In this document: positions 1-7,219 of the stretch, piece by piece | Layout of the letters: each line of letters starts with the position of its first letter | How positions within the stretch are numbered: the first letter of the stretch is position 1 | From: Cytobacillus firmus | GTDB lineage: Bacteria > Bacillota > Bacilli > Bacillales > Cytobacillaceae | Direction: 5' to 3' | Length of the DNA: 64,000 nucleotides | NCBI RefSeq assembly: GCF_023657595.1 | Contig: NZ_CP098323.1 | Coordinates: 2,566,001-2,630,000, forward strand | Made by a program: the position numbers and the translations under genes | The notes under the pieces: model-generated | The model's database searches: none | What the model was told of the DNA's origin: nothing | What the model saw: the letters and a program-made list of their open reading frames with translations, nothing else

Positions 1-97
1 TGGATTGACCGGAATGGCGGATAAAGTTTCATTAAGCAAGATCTTATGGGTGCTTTGCGGGGTTGGCTGCATTCTGTATGGGGTAAAAGGGAGATAG
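1..97 (+). CDS. C-terminal end of a membrane protein (partial)
   Basis: Only the last 31 codons are inside the window, read in the second frame and ending at TAG 95-97. They give a hydrophobic segment (around SKILWVLCGVGCILYG) followed by a short basic tail, as in the last transmembrane helix of a transporter of the MFS type. The family cannot be decided from this fragment. A hairpin terminator begins at the stop codon. Confidence 0.55.
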   Translation, partial: GLTGMADKVSLSKILWVLCGVGCILYGVKGR

Positions 98-122
98 AGC
101 TGTATAGACAGCTCTATTTTTG
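96..122 (+). terminator. Rho-independent terminator
   Basis: Perfect 8-bp stem AGAGCTGT/ACAGCTCT (96-103 and 108-115) with an ATAG loop, followed by ATTTTT. It starts in the stop codon of the upstream plus-strand gene and overlaps the stop codon of the convergent deacetylase gene. Confidence 0.75.
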
Positions 123-824
123 ATGTTTCAGCAAGTCCGAAACGGTGGTCATTTGGTATCCTTGCTCTTTTAATGAAGCAATTATTTTCTTAACAGATTT
201 CAGAGACTCTTCCCGGCTTTCATACATGACATGAAGAAGAATGATGGAGCCTGGTTCTATATTTTCCGCCACATACTCCGTGATTTTATCTGCATCCCCT
301 TCTATGTCCGGAAAACTTTCAGGCTCGATATTCCACAAAACCGTCTTTCGCTCCTGTTTAGACAAGTAGTAAGGCAGGAGAAATAACTTTTTCCCGTATG
401 GAGGGCGAAAATGAATTTCTCCTTCATAGCCTGTCTGCCTGATTAAATCATCTGTTTTCTCAATTTCCTCTTTGATAAAAGTGGGAGATTTTAATACCAT
501 ACGGGAATGAGAGTAGGAATGATTGCCGATTTCATGCCCTTCTCCCACAATTTTTTTCGCATCTTCCATATGTTGTTCAATCTCTTTTCCTGTTAAATAG
601 AAAGTGGCTTTAACATCCTCTTCCCGTAAAATCGTTAAGATTTCATCGGTATTAACGCCAGGCCCATCATCAAAAGTCATGGCTGCGACTTTGTCCTCAG
701 TTTCTGCTTTATTAACAAGGCCGCCGAAAAACTGAAAGTTCCTGGACTTCGATACTTCAAAGAGCAAAAAGGCAATTCCTAATAGCAAGATTATCCATAA
801 AATAATTTTAAGCAGTTTTTTCAT
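114..824 (-). CDS. Membrane-anchored polysaccharide deacetylase (NodB/CE4 family)
   Basis: A 236-residue protein predicted to remove N-acetyl groups from a cell-wall or surface polysaccharide outside the membrane. An N-terminal hydrophobic helix (about residues 4-22) acts as uncleaved signal or anchor. The NodB core follows with motif 1 TFDDGP (about 50-55, metal-binding Asp) and motif 2 H-x3-H in NHSYSH (His102 and His106). An RPPYG motif lies near 140 and a late ILLHV segment carries the last catalytic His. The start is supported by GGAGG four to five bases before ATG. It stands alone and converges on the upstream gene. The substrate (peptidoglycan, teichoic-acid-linked or capsule sugar) cannot be told from sequence. 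Confidence 0.9.
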   Translation of the reverse strand: MKKLLKIILWIILLLGIAFLLFEVSKSRNFQFFGGLVNKAETEDKVAAMTFDDGPGVNTDEILTILREEDVKATFYLTGKEIEQHMEDAKKIVGEGHEIGNHSYSHSRMVLKSPTFIKEEIEKTDDLIRQTGYEGEIHFRPPYGKKLFLLPYYLSKQERKTVLWNIEPESFPDIEGDADKITEYVAENIEPGSIILLHVMYESREESLKSVKKIIASLKEQGYQMTTVSDLLKHQK

Positions 825-875
825 TTTTCCTCCTGATGCTTTAGTTACAGAGTAATTATAATTTAAATATGTAAA

Positions 876-1107
876 AAAACCAGCCCCCGATTGGAAACTG
901 GTTTGATAACATAAGTATGTAGCCGCTTTTGCCGTAACTGTGATAAGAAAGTTTTAAACCACCACTCCTCAAAGTGGGTGTTCGCAGAAACATTCCTGCC
1001 TGTCCTCCTTGTCTTATAGACAGAGGCTTGTCATTCCTGTTCCGATGTTAAACTCCCTATTTCAGCTTAAAGGTTAAAACTTTAGTATGATTACGTACAA
1101 TGCAGCT
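876..1107 (-). ncRNA. ssrS: Probable 6S RNA
   Basis: The minus strand holds a TATAAT -10 box (1119-1114) seven bases before A1107, then about 185 bases that fold into one long rod. The 5' end GCTGC..CGTAA pairs with TTACG..GCGGC. The next segment AAAGTTTTAACC pairs with GGTTTAAAACTTT around a large central bubble. A short CACTTTGAGGAGTG hairpin lies on its 3' side, and TGTCT-ATA-AGACA forms the tip. A terminator (AAACCAG/CTGGTTT plus T-run, 904-877) ends the transcript. Rod, central bubble, length and lack of a reading frame fit 6S RNA, the sigma-A RNA polymerase decoy. No covariance-model search was possible, so the identity is an inference from structure. Confidence 0.65.
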
Positions 1108-1287
1108 TGTTTTATTATAATAATATAATTTACACGACGATTCAATAGAAGTTTTTTCCTGTCTGGACCTATTAACTCTTTTCACTTAGCTTCAATGCCG
1201 TTCAGTAATTTTCATATCCGTTTCCAGCTTTTTTTTCAAATTATGCGGATAATAGGTCCCCTGCTGATCATGTAATTAGTTATTTTT

Positions 1288-1473
1288 TCATGAGTTTCTA
1301 CCTGTAAGGGCAAATGCAATATTCCGGATGCCCGCTTTCGCGGAGAAAAAATCCGTTGCAATTACCTGATCAGACATTCCGCCCATAGCTACCGATTTAA
1401 TGAGACACAGGTTTTTAAAAACCAGAAGCTCATGAAGCTCCAATGTTTCATGCAAACCCATTTCACTCATCAT
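1288..1473 (-). CDS. Short CotF-type spore coat protein, possibly truncated
   Basis: A 61-residue product beginning MMSEMGLHETLELHELL, typical of small Bacillus coat proteins of the CotF group, which assemble on the outer spore layers. GGGAGG lies seven bases before the ATG at 1473. After KSVAMGG the family's usual acidic helix is only weakly recognisable and the frame stops at 1288. Just downstream another frame encodes YYPHNLKKKLETDMKI, which resembles the normal family C-terminus (positions about 1200-1265). A frameshift and stop may therefore have split an older, longer gene. Whether the short form is functional is unknown. Confidence 0.5.
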   Translation of the reverse strand: MMSEMGLHETLELHELLVFKNLCLIKSVAMGGMSDQVIATDFFSAKAGIRNIAFALTGRNS

Positions 1474-1620
1474 AAATAATCCTCCCATACATTTATATAC
1501 TCATTTTGCTCATTTCCCACTTTCGAAACCTGTGGTATTTATTTCTTCTGCCAGGCACTGTGAATTACGCATAAAGCAGCTGAAAGAAGAAACATTAACA
1601 GTTAAAAGGAGGGCGTAATT

Positions 1621-1698
1621 ATGGACGAGTTAGGCCTTGGCTACCATGAAACAATGGAAACACATGAGATGCTGAAAGCATGGTTAGGAAGCATTTGA
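1621..1698 (+). pseudogene. Truncated CotF-type spore coat gene remnant
   Basis: A perfect AGGAGGG ribosome binding site (about 1606-1612) leads into ATG 1621 and 25 codons beginning MDELGLGYHETMETHEML. This is again the N-terminus of small CotF-type coat proteins. The frame ends at TGA 1696 after KAWLGSI, where the family normally continues with an FKTVCLTKS-like helix. A neighbouring frame downstream reads DPKTEECIKVIL, which could be the lost C-terminal part. Together with the minus-strand relative at 1288-1473 it marks a decayed coat-gene pair. Confidence 0.5.
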
Positions 1699-1784
1699 TC
1701 CGAAAACAGAGGAATGCATTAAAGTTATACTAAAGCCTTAACCTGATTTTTTAGTTACACCAGGTTACAAAGGAGAAATTGCAA

Positions 1785-2282
1785 TTGGGACGAAAGTTTG
1801 AACGAAATCTGCTGCGCAGCCTGTTTATTTTCGGAATTGGGGCTTTTTTTCATCTGGTCAGAAAGCCTCCTATAAAAGACTGGCTTATCGTGTTCTTTTT
1901 GAAAAGCTATATTGCCACCTTCTTAGATAATCTCTTAGTGCGAAAAGGCTATCTCAAGTACCCGGTTAATCTGTTTAAAACGTTTGATGTCAGTGTACTA
2001 TTCAGCTATATCATTTTTCCTGTCACGTGTGTTTATTTTAATCAGCAGACCCAAAATAGCGGACTAAAGGGCATCCTGCTGAAATCCCTGATTTTTAGTG
2101 TTCCATCGGCAATCGCAGAGCATTTTCTTGAAAAACACACACAGTTAATCAAATATAAGAAATCATGGAATTCCTATTATAGCTTCGTATCTATATTGGC
2201 GACTTTCCTGATGACGCGCGGAATAATGGGATTGATTAGTAATTCTTCAGAAAAGCAAAAAATTCCGGCTCCAAAACAATAA
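1785..2282 (+). CDS. CBO0543 family multi-pass membrane protein
   Basis: About 165 residues with four to five hydrophobic segments and the RKPPIKDWLIVFF start typical of the CBO0543 family found in endospore-forming Firmicutes. Other family-like features are the central DNLLVRKGYLKYPV stretch and the SAIAEHFLEKHTQLIKYKKSW segment. The function is unknown, and the protein probably sits in the cytoplasmic membrane. The TTG at 1785 is preferred, since AGGAG at 1771-1775 is nine bases away. An in-frame TTG at 1779 would leave only three bases. A terminator overlaps the stop codon region. Single-gene transcription unit. Confidence 0.75.
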   Translation: MGRKFERNLLRSLFIFGIGAFFHLVRKPPIKDWLIVFFLKSYIATFLDNLLVRKGYLKYPVNLFKTFDVSVLFSYIIFPVTCVYFNQQTQNSGLKGILLKSLIFSVPSAIAEHFLEKHTQLIKYKKSWNSYYSFVSILATFLMTRGIMGLISNSSEKQKIPAPKQ

Positions 2283-2299
2283 TTGGAGCTGGTTTCTTT
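2265..2299 (+). terminator. Rho-independent terminator
   Basis: Ten-base-pair stem CCGGCTCCAA/TTGGAGCTGG (one G-T wobble) across the end of the CBO0543 gene, followed by TTTCTTT. Confidence 0.7.
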
Positions 2300-2333
2300 A
2301 TGAAGACTTCTTATCTTTCTCAAATTTTGGCGG

Positions 2334-2807
2334 TCAAGCCTTCCTGGCAAGAACACCTCCATCATAAAACTTGCCGTATTTTCTTAAGATTTCTCTCACC
2401 TCAGGAACGGTGGGGATTGTCTCATTTGCAGAATATGTAAGATAGTAGTTTTTTGTATTTTTCCGATGGATGATCCAAGTAAAAAATTTCATCGCAAAAC
2501 CATGTGTATTGTGATTACGGAATTTCGGCATCAGCTTTCCGTCCCATACGGTCATGGTATGCCCGGTTCCCTTCCATTTCTTTAGTTCTCCATTCAGTTC
2601 AGCATAGAGTAGACCCGGGGTTTTTTTCATCTGATTCATTACCAATAATGTCAGCACCTGATTAATAAACAATTGAATGAGATTTAATCCTTCCCCTCTT
2701 GTCAGTGAGATAAATGCCTGTTCAGGCATCACTTCCGGCTTATCACCCCAAACAAGCGTATTTGATCCGTCCATTTCCTTTATCGGTATCCATTTTCTTT
2801 GTTCCAT
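2334..2807 (-). CDS. Uncharacterised 157-residue protein
   Basis: I do not recognise the family. The protein is probably cytoplasmic: it has no signal peptide, although one hydrophobic helix (LIQLFINQVLTLLVMNQ) lies near the middle. The following part (TPGLLYAELNGELKKWKG, then TMTVWDGKLMPKFRNHNTHG) resembles the alternating beta/alpha layout of small ferredoxin-like-fold monooxygenase-type proteins, in which a Trp and His face a pocket. That is only an impression. AGGAGGG sits eight bases before the ATG, so expression is likely. No operon partner is present. Confidence 0.6.
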   Translation of the reverse strand: MEQRKWIPIKEMDGSNTLVWGDKPEVMPEQAFISLTRGEGLNLIQLFINQVLTLLVMNQMKKTPGLLYAELNGELKKWKGTGHTMTVWDGKLMPKFRNHNTHGFAMKFFTWIIHRKNTKNYYLTYSANETIPTVPEVREILRKYGKFYDGGVLARKA

Positions 2808-2879
2808 AACCTTCCCTCCTGATTTGGTAAATAATACCCAGATATATAGGTATTCTTCAAAAGGAAGAATATTCCTTCA

Positions 2880-2908
2880 AAAAAAGAACGGAGGCTCAGG
2901 AGGCCTCC
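2880..2908 (-). terminator. Rho-independent terminator of the LysM-SPOR gene
   Basis: On the minus strand GGAGGC (2908-2903) pairs with GCCTCC (2895-2890) around CTCCTGA, followed by GTTC and a run of seven T. Confidence 0.7.
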
Positions 2909-2916
2909 AAATAGAA

Positions 2917-3798
2917 TTATCGATAAGATAGATCGGTTATTTCAAGAAACTGAACAGTGGTTTGATCCCTGTCAATCCGTACTTTGAGTTCGAAATGATC
3001 AAGCTGGTAGGTTAACTCTTCACACTTGGCTGATTCGTAACAAGTGACCGTTTTTGTCTTGTTAGCATCTCCATACATTTTAACAACTTCGGCCTTCGTA
3101 AAGGGAAGAGCAGGTAACATACGCGGGCTTAAATATTCCGGATATACAGCAAGACTGCCAATTGTACCATCCTTCATATTTAAGGTTGCCCTTACACCTC
3201 CACCATCAGCCTGGTAGTAAAGCGTTTTAATATTGAGCTGAGTCTCAGTCTTTTTTGGCTTTCCCATTCTCGAAATGATGTCATCATAGGCATCTCCAGG
3301 CTTTAAGCCAAAAATTTGAAGCTCACCGCTGGAAAGAATGAAGGCATCTTTAATTCCTTCTTTTTTGACTGTCTCCAGCCCATTCACAGCATTCCTCCTG
3401 TCCTTAAAAGCACCTGCCTGCACACGGTAATAGGTTTTGCCATCAATGACAGCCGTGCTAATTGCGGCAGGGATTTCTTTTTTCTTCAGCAATGCTGCCC
3501 GCTTTTCCGCATTCTCTTTTTTACTGAAAGAACCGGCAATAATCTTATGGTATCCAGCTTCCTCCCCGGATAAAATGAGACGCTGACCGGGATAGATGGT
3601 CGTACCTGTTAAATCATTCAGCTCCTTAATCTGCGTCACATTCAGATGATGCTTCTTAGACAGGGAATAGATTGTATCCCCTTTTTTCACCACAGCTATT
3701 TCTTTATCTCCGCTGTGGTCCGCTAAAACTGATCCCCCTGAAAAAATAACTGCCAGAGATATGACGCCTGCTGCAATTGCCTGTTTAATTTTCTTCAT
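2917..3798 (-). CDS. Secreted LysM-SPOR peptidoglycan-binding protein
   Basis: A 293-residue exported protein expected to bind peptidoglycan. A signal peptide covers about residues 1-27 (KK start, hydrophobic core, cleavage near VLA-DH). A LysM domain follows at about 37-80 (VVKKGDTIYSLSKKH...TTIYPGQRLIL). A SPOR-type repeat pair at about 85-155 (YHKIIAGSFSKKENAEKRAALLKK, then YRVQAGAFKDRRNAVNGL) normally recognises glycan lacking stem peptides. The last 130 residues form an unassigned domain (GLKPGDAYDDIISRMGKP) reminiscent of SmpA/OmlA-like folds. The start is the ATG at 3798, with AGGTG six bases upstream; the GTG three codons earlier lies inside that site. No partner genes. Confidence 0.85.
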   Translation of the reverse strand: MKKIKQAIAAGVISLAVIFSGGSVLADHSGDKEIAVVKKGDTIYSLSKKHHLNVTQIKELNDLTGTTIYPGQRLILSGEEAGYHKIIAGSFSKKENAEKRAALLKKKEIPAAISTAVIDGKTYYRVQAGAFKDRRNAVNGLETVKKEGIKDAFILSSGELQIFGLKPGDAYDDIISRMGKPKKTETQLNIKTLYYQADGGGVRATLNMKDGTIGSLAVYPEYLSPRMLPALPFTKAEVVKMYGDANKTKTVTCYESAKCEELTYQLDHFELKVRIDRDQTTVQFLEITDLSYR

Positions 3799-3899
3799 TA
3801 TTTTCACCTCATTATATATGACGAAGGGAAATAATGGATGTCGCAGAGGGACGAGCCTATTTTAGAAATTGGGCAGACGTTTCTTGGGGCTGTTCACTT

Positions 3900-4275
3900 T
3901 TCGGATTAACTCCTATTTTCCTAGTGGCTCGCTCATTTTCGGCTTTATTCCTTCGGATTAACTACCATTTTCCTGGTGGCTCGCTCATTTTCGGCTTTAT
4001 TCCTTCGGATTAACTCCCATTTTCCTGGTGGCTCGCTCATTTTCGGCTTTATTCCTTTGGATTAACTCCCATTTTCCTGGTGGCTCGCTCATTTTCGGCT
4101 TTATTCCTTCAGATTAACTCCCATTTTCCTGGTGGCTCGCTCATTTTCGGCGTTATTCCCTCTAATTAACTACCATTTTCTCAGAGACCACGCTCTTTTC
4201 GGTATTATTCCTTCTGATTAACTACCATTCTTCCTGAGACAGGTCTCTTTTCGGCGTTATTCATCCGGATTCAAT
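3900..4275. repeat. Seven-copy 52-bp intergenic tandem repeat
   Basis: The unit begins at 3909, 3961, 4013, 4065, 4117, 4169 and 4221, exactly 52 bases apart. Copies 1-5 are nearly identical and copies 6-7 diverge. Each unit carries GGATTAACT, CATTTTCC, GGTGGCTCGCTCATTTTCGG and TTTATTCC elements. On the minus strand it contains GAAAATGAGCGAG, the same core as the shorter repeats near 53.9 kb. It fills the gap between the LysM-SPOR gene and the molybdoenzyme gene and has no reading frame. Confidence 0.9.
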
Positions 4276-4346
4276 CCTAATTTCGTTGAATGATATTCAA
4301 TTTGGCCGTTAATCCCCATATCCTCTCAAAATCACTCTTTCAATCA

Positions 4347-4375
4347 TAGAAAAGAGATGGCCCAAAAGCCATCTC
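4347..4375 (-). terminator. Rho-independent terminator of the molybdoenzyme gene
   Basis: Minus strand: GAGATGGC (4375-4368) pairs with GCCATCTC (4361-4354), followed by TTTTCT. Confidence 0.75.
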
Positions 4376-4382
4376 CCTCCTT

Positions 4383-6743
4383 TTATGCTGGTGCATCAAT
4401 TTCATCTTCAGCGATGTGTTTTTCGTTATATTCCACGTCTTTGCGGGCATTGTAGCGGTCCGCTTTTTCGAGGGTAACTGTGATGTTATAGTCAGGGATA
4501 CCAGCGAATTTTTCGTAGCGGCCTCTTGGTAATAGGAAGTTTCCTTCAGGAAAATGGACTTCGACGTTGCCGCGGGCGATATCGACGAATTTAGCTCTGC
4601 CCTGGAAGACACCGAATCCGTTGTAAAGGACGATGCCTTCACCTTCTGCAATACTTAAGTCTTTTCCATCTTCAGCATTCATTAATACATCATATCTACC
4701 GGCACCATTCAGCGGGTCCACTTCTTTGTAGACCATGGAATTGAACTGCTTGCCGCGGCGGGATGTGACGATGAACTGGCCTTCTTTTTTGCCAAGGTCA
4801 GGAATATCGACCGTAATCAGTGTGCCTTTTCCATCCGGAGTCGGGCAAATGCCGTCCTCGCAAAGCCATGCTCCGCCCCATTGGAAGACATCCCCTGCTT
4901 TTTTCAGATGCTGGATGCCATCATAATTAGGATTCGCCACTGCAATTTCATCCCGGATTTCCTGTGCATCTTTAAAATCAACAAGATGGGCAGTTTCAGG
5001 CTTAACGCGTTTCGCCAGATCGATATAAATTTTCCACTCTTCGCGTGCCTCTTCAATCTTGTTTTTATTTCCTTCAATTTCAGGACTGAAGTACACCATT
5101 CTCTCCGTTGAAGTGGAGGTACCGCCGCCCTCCTGCTCGTACCTTGTTTTAGCAGGCAGCACGATTACCGCTTCTTTTGCATCAACAAGGGTAGACGTAT
5201 TTAAAATAATATCCTGGTGAACGCGGATATCCAGTTCAGAAAGAGCTTTTTCGATAAAATCAGGATCTGGCATTGTCTCAAGGAAGTTACCGCCTGATAG
5301 ATAGTAAAGCTTGATTTTCCGTTCATGGTCTTCAGGCAGCAGAATATTCTCCAGTGTCACCCCGACAATATCACCCTGCCATTTCTCAAGCTCAAAGCCC
5401 CAAAGATTTTGAATGCGGGTAAAATTGTCTCCATAAAAGTCACCGCCAGGCAATACGAATGGATCGGCACCCATTTCACCGCTTCCCTGTACAGATGAAT
5501 GGCCGCGGAATGGCATCAAACCATTATGCTTTCGGCCCAGATGGCCGCGAAGCAGCGCAAGATTCGCAACCTGTGAGATATTATCTGTCGCAAAGGAATG
5601 CATGGTCAGGCCAAGAGCCCATGCATAGACAGCATTTTTGCTGTTCGCAAGCAGTTCCGCAAGCTCAATGATACGATCTTTCGTTACACCGGAAGATTTA
5701 ATAATATCTTCCCATGACTGCTCTTTCACTTTCTTTTTCAAATCCTCGTAGCCATTCACATGCTCGTTTACAAAATTATGGTTGATGGCAGAACCGCGCT
5801 CCGCTTTCTCCATGTCGAACCAATGCTTCATGATGCCGTGCATAAAAGCAATGTCTCCGCCGATGTTGACCTGATAAAAGTCATCAGCGATTTTTGTGCC
5901 GAATAAAGCTGATTCAGGGTTTGATGGAATCCAGTATTTGTCCATCGCCGGCTCTTTATATGGATTAACGACGATAATTTTTGTGCCGTTCTTTTTCGCT
6001 TCAAGCATATATTTGGATGATACTGGTGAGCTGTTGGATGCTACGCTTCCCCAGAATAAAAGGACATCCGTTCCGATCCAGTCAAGGTAGTTGGCTGTGG
6101 AAGCACCTACTCCAATAGAACGCTTTAACGCGGTTTTAGAAGGAGAATGGCAAATGCGGCTTGCATTATCGATATGATTCGTTCCCAGGAAGCGGGCTGC
6201 TTTGCCGGCCACATAATAGGATTCATTCGTAATTCCACGGCTCGTCAGGTAGAACGCATACTGCTTTGGATCGAGCACCTTCATTTTTTCAGCAATCATG
6301 TTCATCGCATCATCCCAAGTGATCCGGGAGAATTTGCGCTCCCCTTTTCTGCGGATCATCGGATAAGGGATGCGGCCGAGCTTGCGAAGCTCCGTGCTGT
6401 CATATTTGCGAAGCTCATCAATATCAGCATGCAAAATGTCCGGTTTAATCGCACCGGCTGTGTTTAAACGAAGAACATTTAAACGTGTTGTACAAACATG
6501 AGGTCCTTTAAGCGTCTGGTCATAAAGGCCGGAAACGCCAAGCGCACAGCCGTCGCAGACACCCTTTGTCAGTATATTTGTGGCATAGCCAATATTATCT
6601 TTGTTTTCCCATAGGATTTTTGCTGTATCCCTCATATGCTTTGGCTTTATTTTGCCAAGCCCGAACGGAATCGGACTCACCCAATGCTTTGGATCCGGCA
6701 TGGCCTTTTTATTCTGAGGTCCTGGATGTTTTGTTTTTCCCAT
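4383..6743 (-). CDS. FdhF/YdeP-type molybdopterin oxidoreductase (formate-dehydrogenase-like)
   Basis: A cytoplasmic Mo/W-bis-MGD oxidoreductase of about 786 residues, related to formate dehydrogenase alpha subunits and YdeP. N-terminal cysteines in VCDGCALG with a later Cys may bind a cluster. The metal-ligand position is Cys, in ASRICHSPSKT (near residue 200), where E. coli FdhF has selenocysteine, so this is the Cys form. RGHSSVQGSGEMG and the C-terminal VTSRRGKQFNSMVYK region are cofactor-binding signatures. The start is ATG 6743, eight bases after AAGGAG; a GTG three codons earlier lies within that site. The long leader has a terminator (6867-6916) shared in design with the neighbouring transporter. 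Formate oxidation is likely but not proven, and no partner electron-transfer gene is adjacent. Confidence 0.85.
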   Translation of the reverse strand: MGKTKHPGPQNKKAMPDPKHWVSPIPFGLGKIKPKHMRDTAKILWENKDNIGYATNILTKGVCDGCALGVSGLYDQTLKGPHVCTTRLNVLRLNTAGAIKPDILHADIDELRKYDSTELRKLGRIPYPMIRRKGERKFSRITWDDAMNMIAEKMKVLDPKQYAFYLTSRGITNESYYVAGKAARFLGTNHIDNASRICHSPSKTALKRSIGVGASTANYLDWIGTDVLLFWGSVASNSSPVSSKYMLEAKKNGTKIIVVNPYKEPAMDKYWIPSNPESALFGTKIADDFYQVNIGGDIAFMHGIMKHWFDMEKAERGSAINHNFVNEHVNGYEDLKKKVKEQSWEDIIKSSGVTKDRIIELAELLANSKNAVYAWALGLTMHSFATDNISQVANLALLRGHLGRKHNGLMPFRGHSSVQGSGEMGADPFVLPGGDFYGDNFTRIQNLWGFELEKWQGDIVGVTLENILLPEDHERKIKLYYLSGGNFLETMPDPDFIEKALSELDIRVHQDIILNTSTLVDAKEAVIVLPAKTRYEQEGGGTSTSTERMVYFSPEIEGNKNKIEEAREEWKIYIDLAKRVKPETAHLVDFKDAQEIRDEIAVANPNYDGIQHLKKAGDVFQWGGAWLCEDGICPTPDGKGTLITVDIPDLGKKEGQFIVTSRRGKQFNSMVYKEVDPLNGAGRYDVLMNAEDGKDLSIAEGEGIVLYNGFGVFQGRAKFVDIARGNVEVHFPEGNFLLPRGRYEKFAGIPDYNITVTLEKADRYNARKDVEYNEKHIAEDEIDAPA

Positions 6744-6861
6744 CTGAAACACTCCTTTATCTTTTTCTATTTAATAGAGATCCTGAATCTCTTAATTCTC
6801 AATGGTTAAGTTGCATTTATTATTGTATATGGGTAAATGGATTAAATTTTCCCTTTTTTCA

Positions 6862-6953
6862 TAAAAAACCGCCGCAAAAAGCCTCTAAATACTAGATGCT
6901 GATTTCTGCGGCGGTTAGTCTTTAGCAGGGTCGCTGCCAAGTGCCATACCAAT
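6862..6953 (-). promoter_or_regulatory. Candidate attenuator/riboswitch leader of the molybdoenzyme gene
   Basis: In the transcript, UUGGU (6952-6948) can pair with ACUAA (6919-6915). This encloses a second stem UGGCAG/CUGCUA (6939-6934 and 6928-6923) with loop CGACC. The 3' strand of the outer stem overlaps the start of a strong terminator, AACCGCCGCA/TGCGGCGGTT (6916-6907 and 6876-6867) followed by a T-run. The two folds exclude each other, as in transcription attenuation. The same two-tier fold precedes the MFS gene at 8545-8645. Confidence 0.6.
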
Positions 6954-7190
6954 AGAAAAGCGGAAGCGCCTTGCTGAGATGAACTTCAACTAAAAACCGC
7001 CACGTCCTGTGGCGAACGTTGAAGCCAGCACATCCTGTACAAGTCCGACAGGCATAAGACGAATCACGCAGGAAACCTCCCTAAGCAAGCTTGGGTCGGG
7101 CGATGTATCGCTGACGAAGCGTTCCTTGTCCTGATTTCTGGAGTGATTTGGCTTATGACCCGAGGGGCTAGGCGCTGGAGCTAGACACTA
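6954..7190. repeat. Dispersed-type intergenic repeat (bcr/MITE-like)
   Basis: About 235 bp without a reading frame, bounded by inverted ends: GAAAAGCGGAAGCGCC on the left and GGCGCTGGAGCTAGACAC on the right. Internal palindromic parts include CGCCAC/GTGGCG and GGGTCGGGCGATG. The end sequences are familiar to me from high-copy intergenic repeats of Cytobacillus/Bacillus genomes, but only one copy is in this window. It sits directly upstream of the molybdoenzyme leader. Confidence 0.6.
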
Positions 7191-7219
7191 TCTATCTTGA
7201 ATGCTGTTATTATTAAAAT

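Noticed and set aside
1621-1730. TGA at 1696 as a second selenocysteine codon
   Set aside because: It falls in a frame that ends ten codons later, is not at a family Cys, and no hairpin with a GU loop follows.
3900-4275. CRISPR array
   Set aside because: The whole 52-bp unit is repeated, with no variable spacers and no cas genes.
4340-4651. Several 60-190-codon frames opposite or shifted to real genes (for example 4340-4651, 18162-18698, 14824-15243, 16315-16722)
   Set aside because: No ribosome binding sites, no family resemblance, and each lies fully within a well-supported gene in another frame.
4383-6743. Formate-dehydrogenase-like protein as a selenoprotein
   Set aside because: The metal-ligand position is a Cys codon (ASRICHSPS) and there is no in-frame TGA.
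6862-6953. T-box or known riboswitch before the molybdoenzyme gene
   Set aside because: No GGTGG-N-ACCGCG T-box sequence; none of the consensus cores of SAM, preQ1, fluoride, ZTP, THF, ykkC or M-box elements as I know them.
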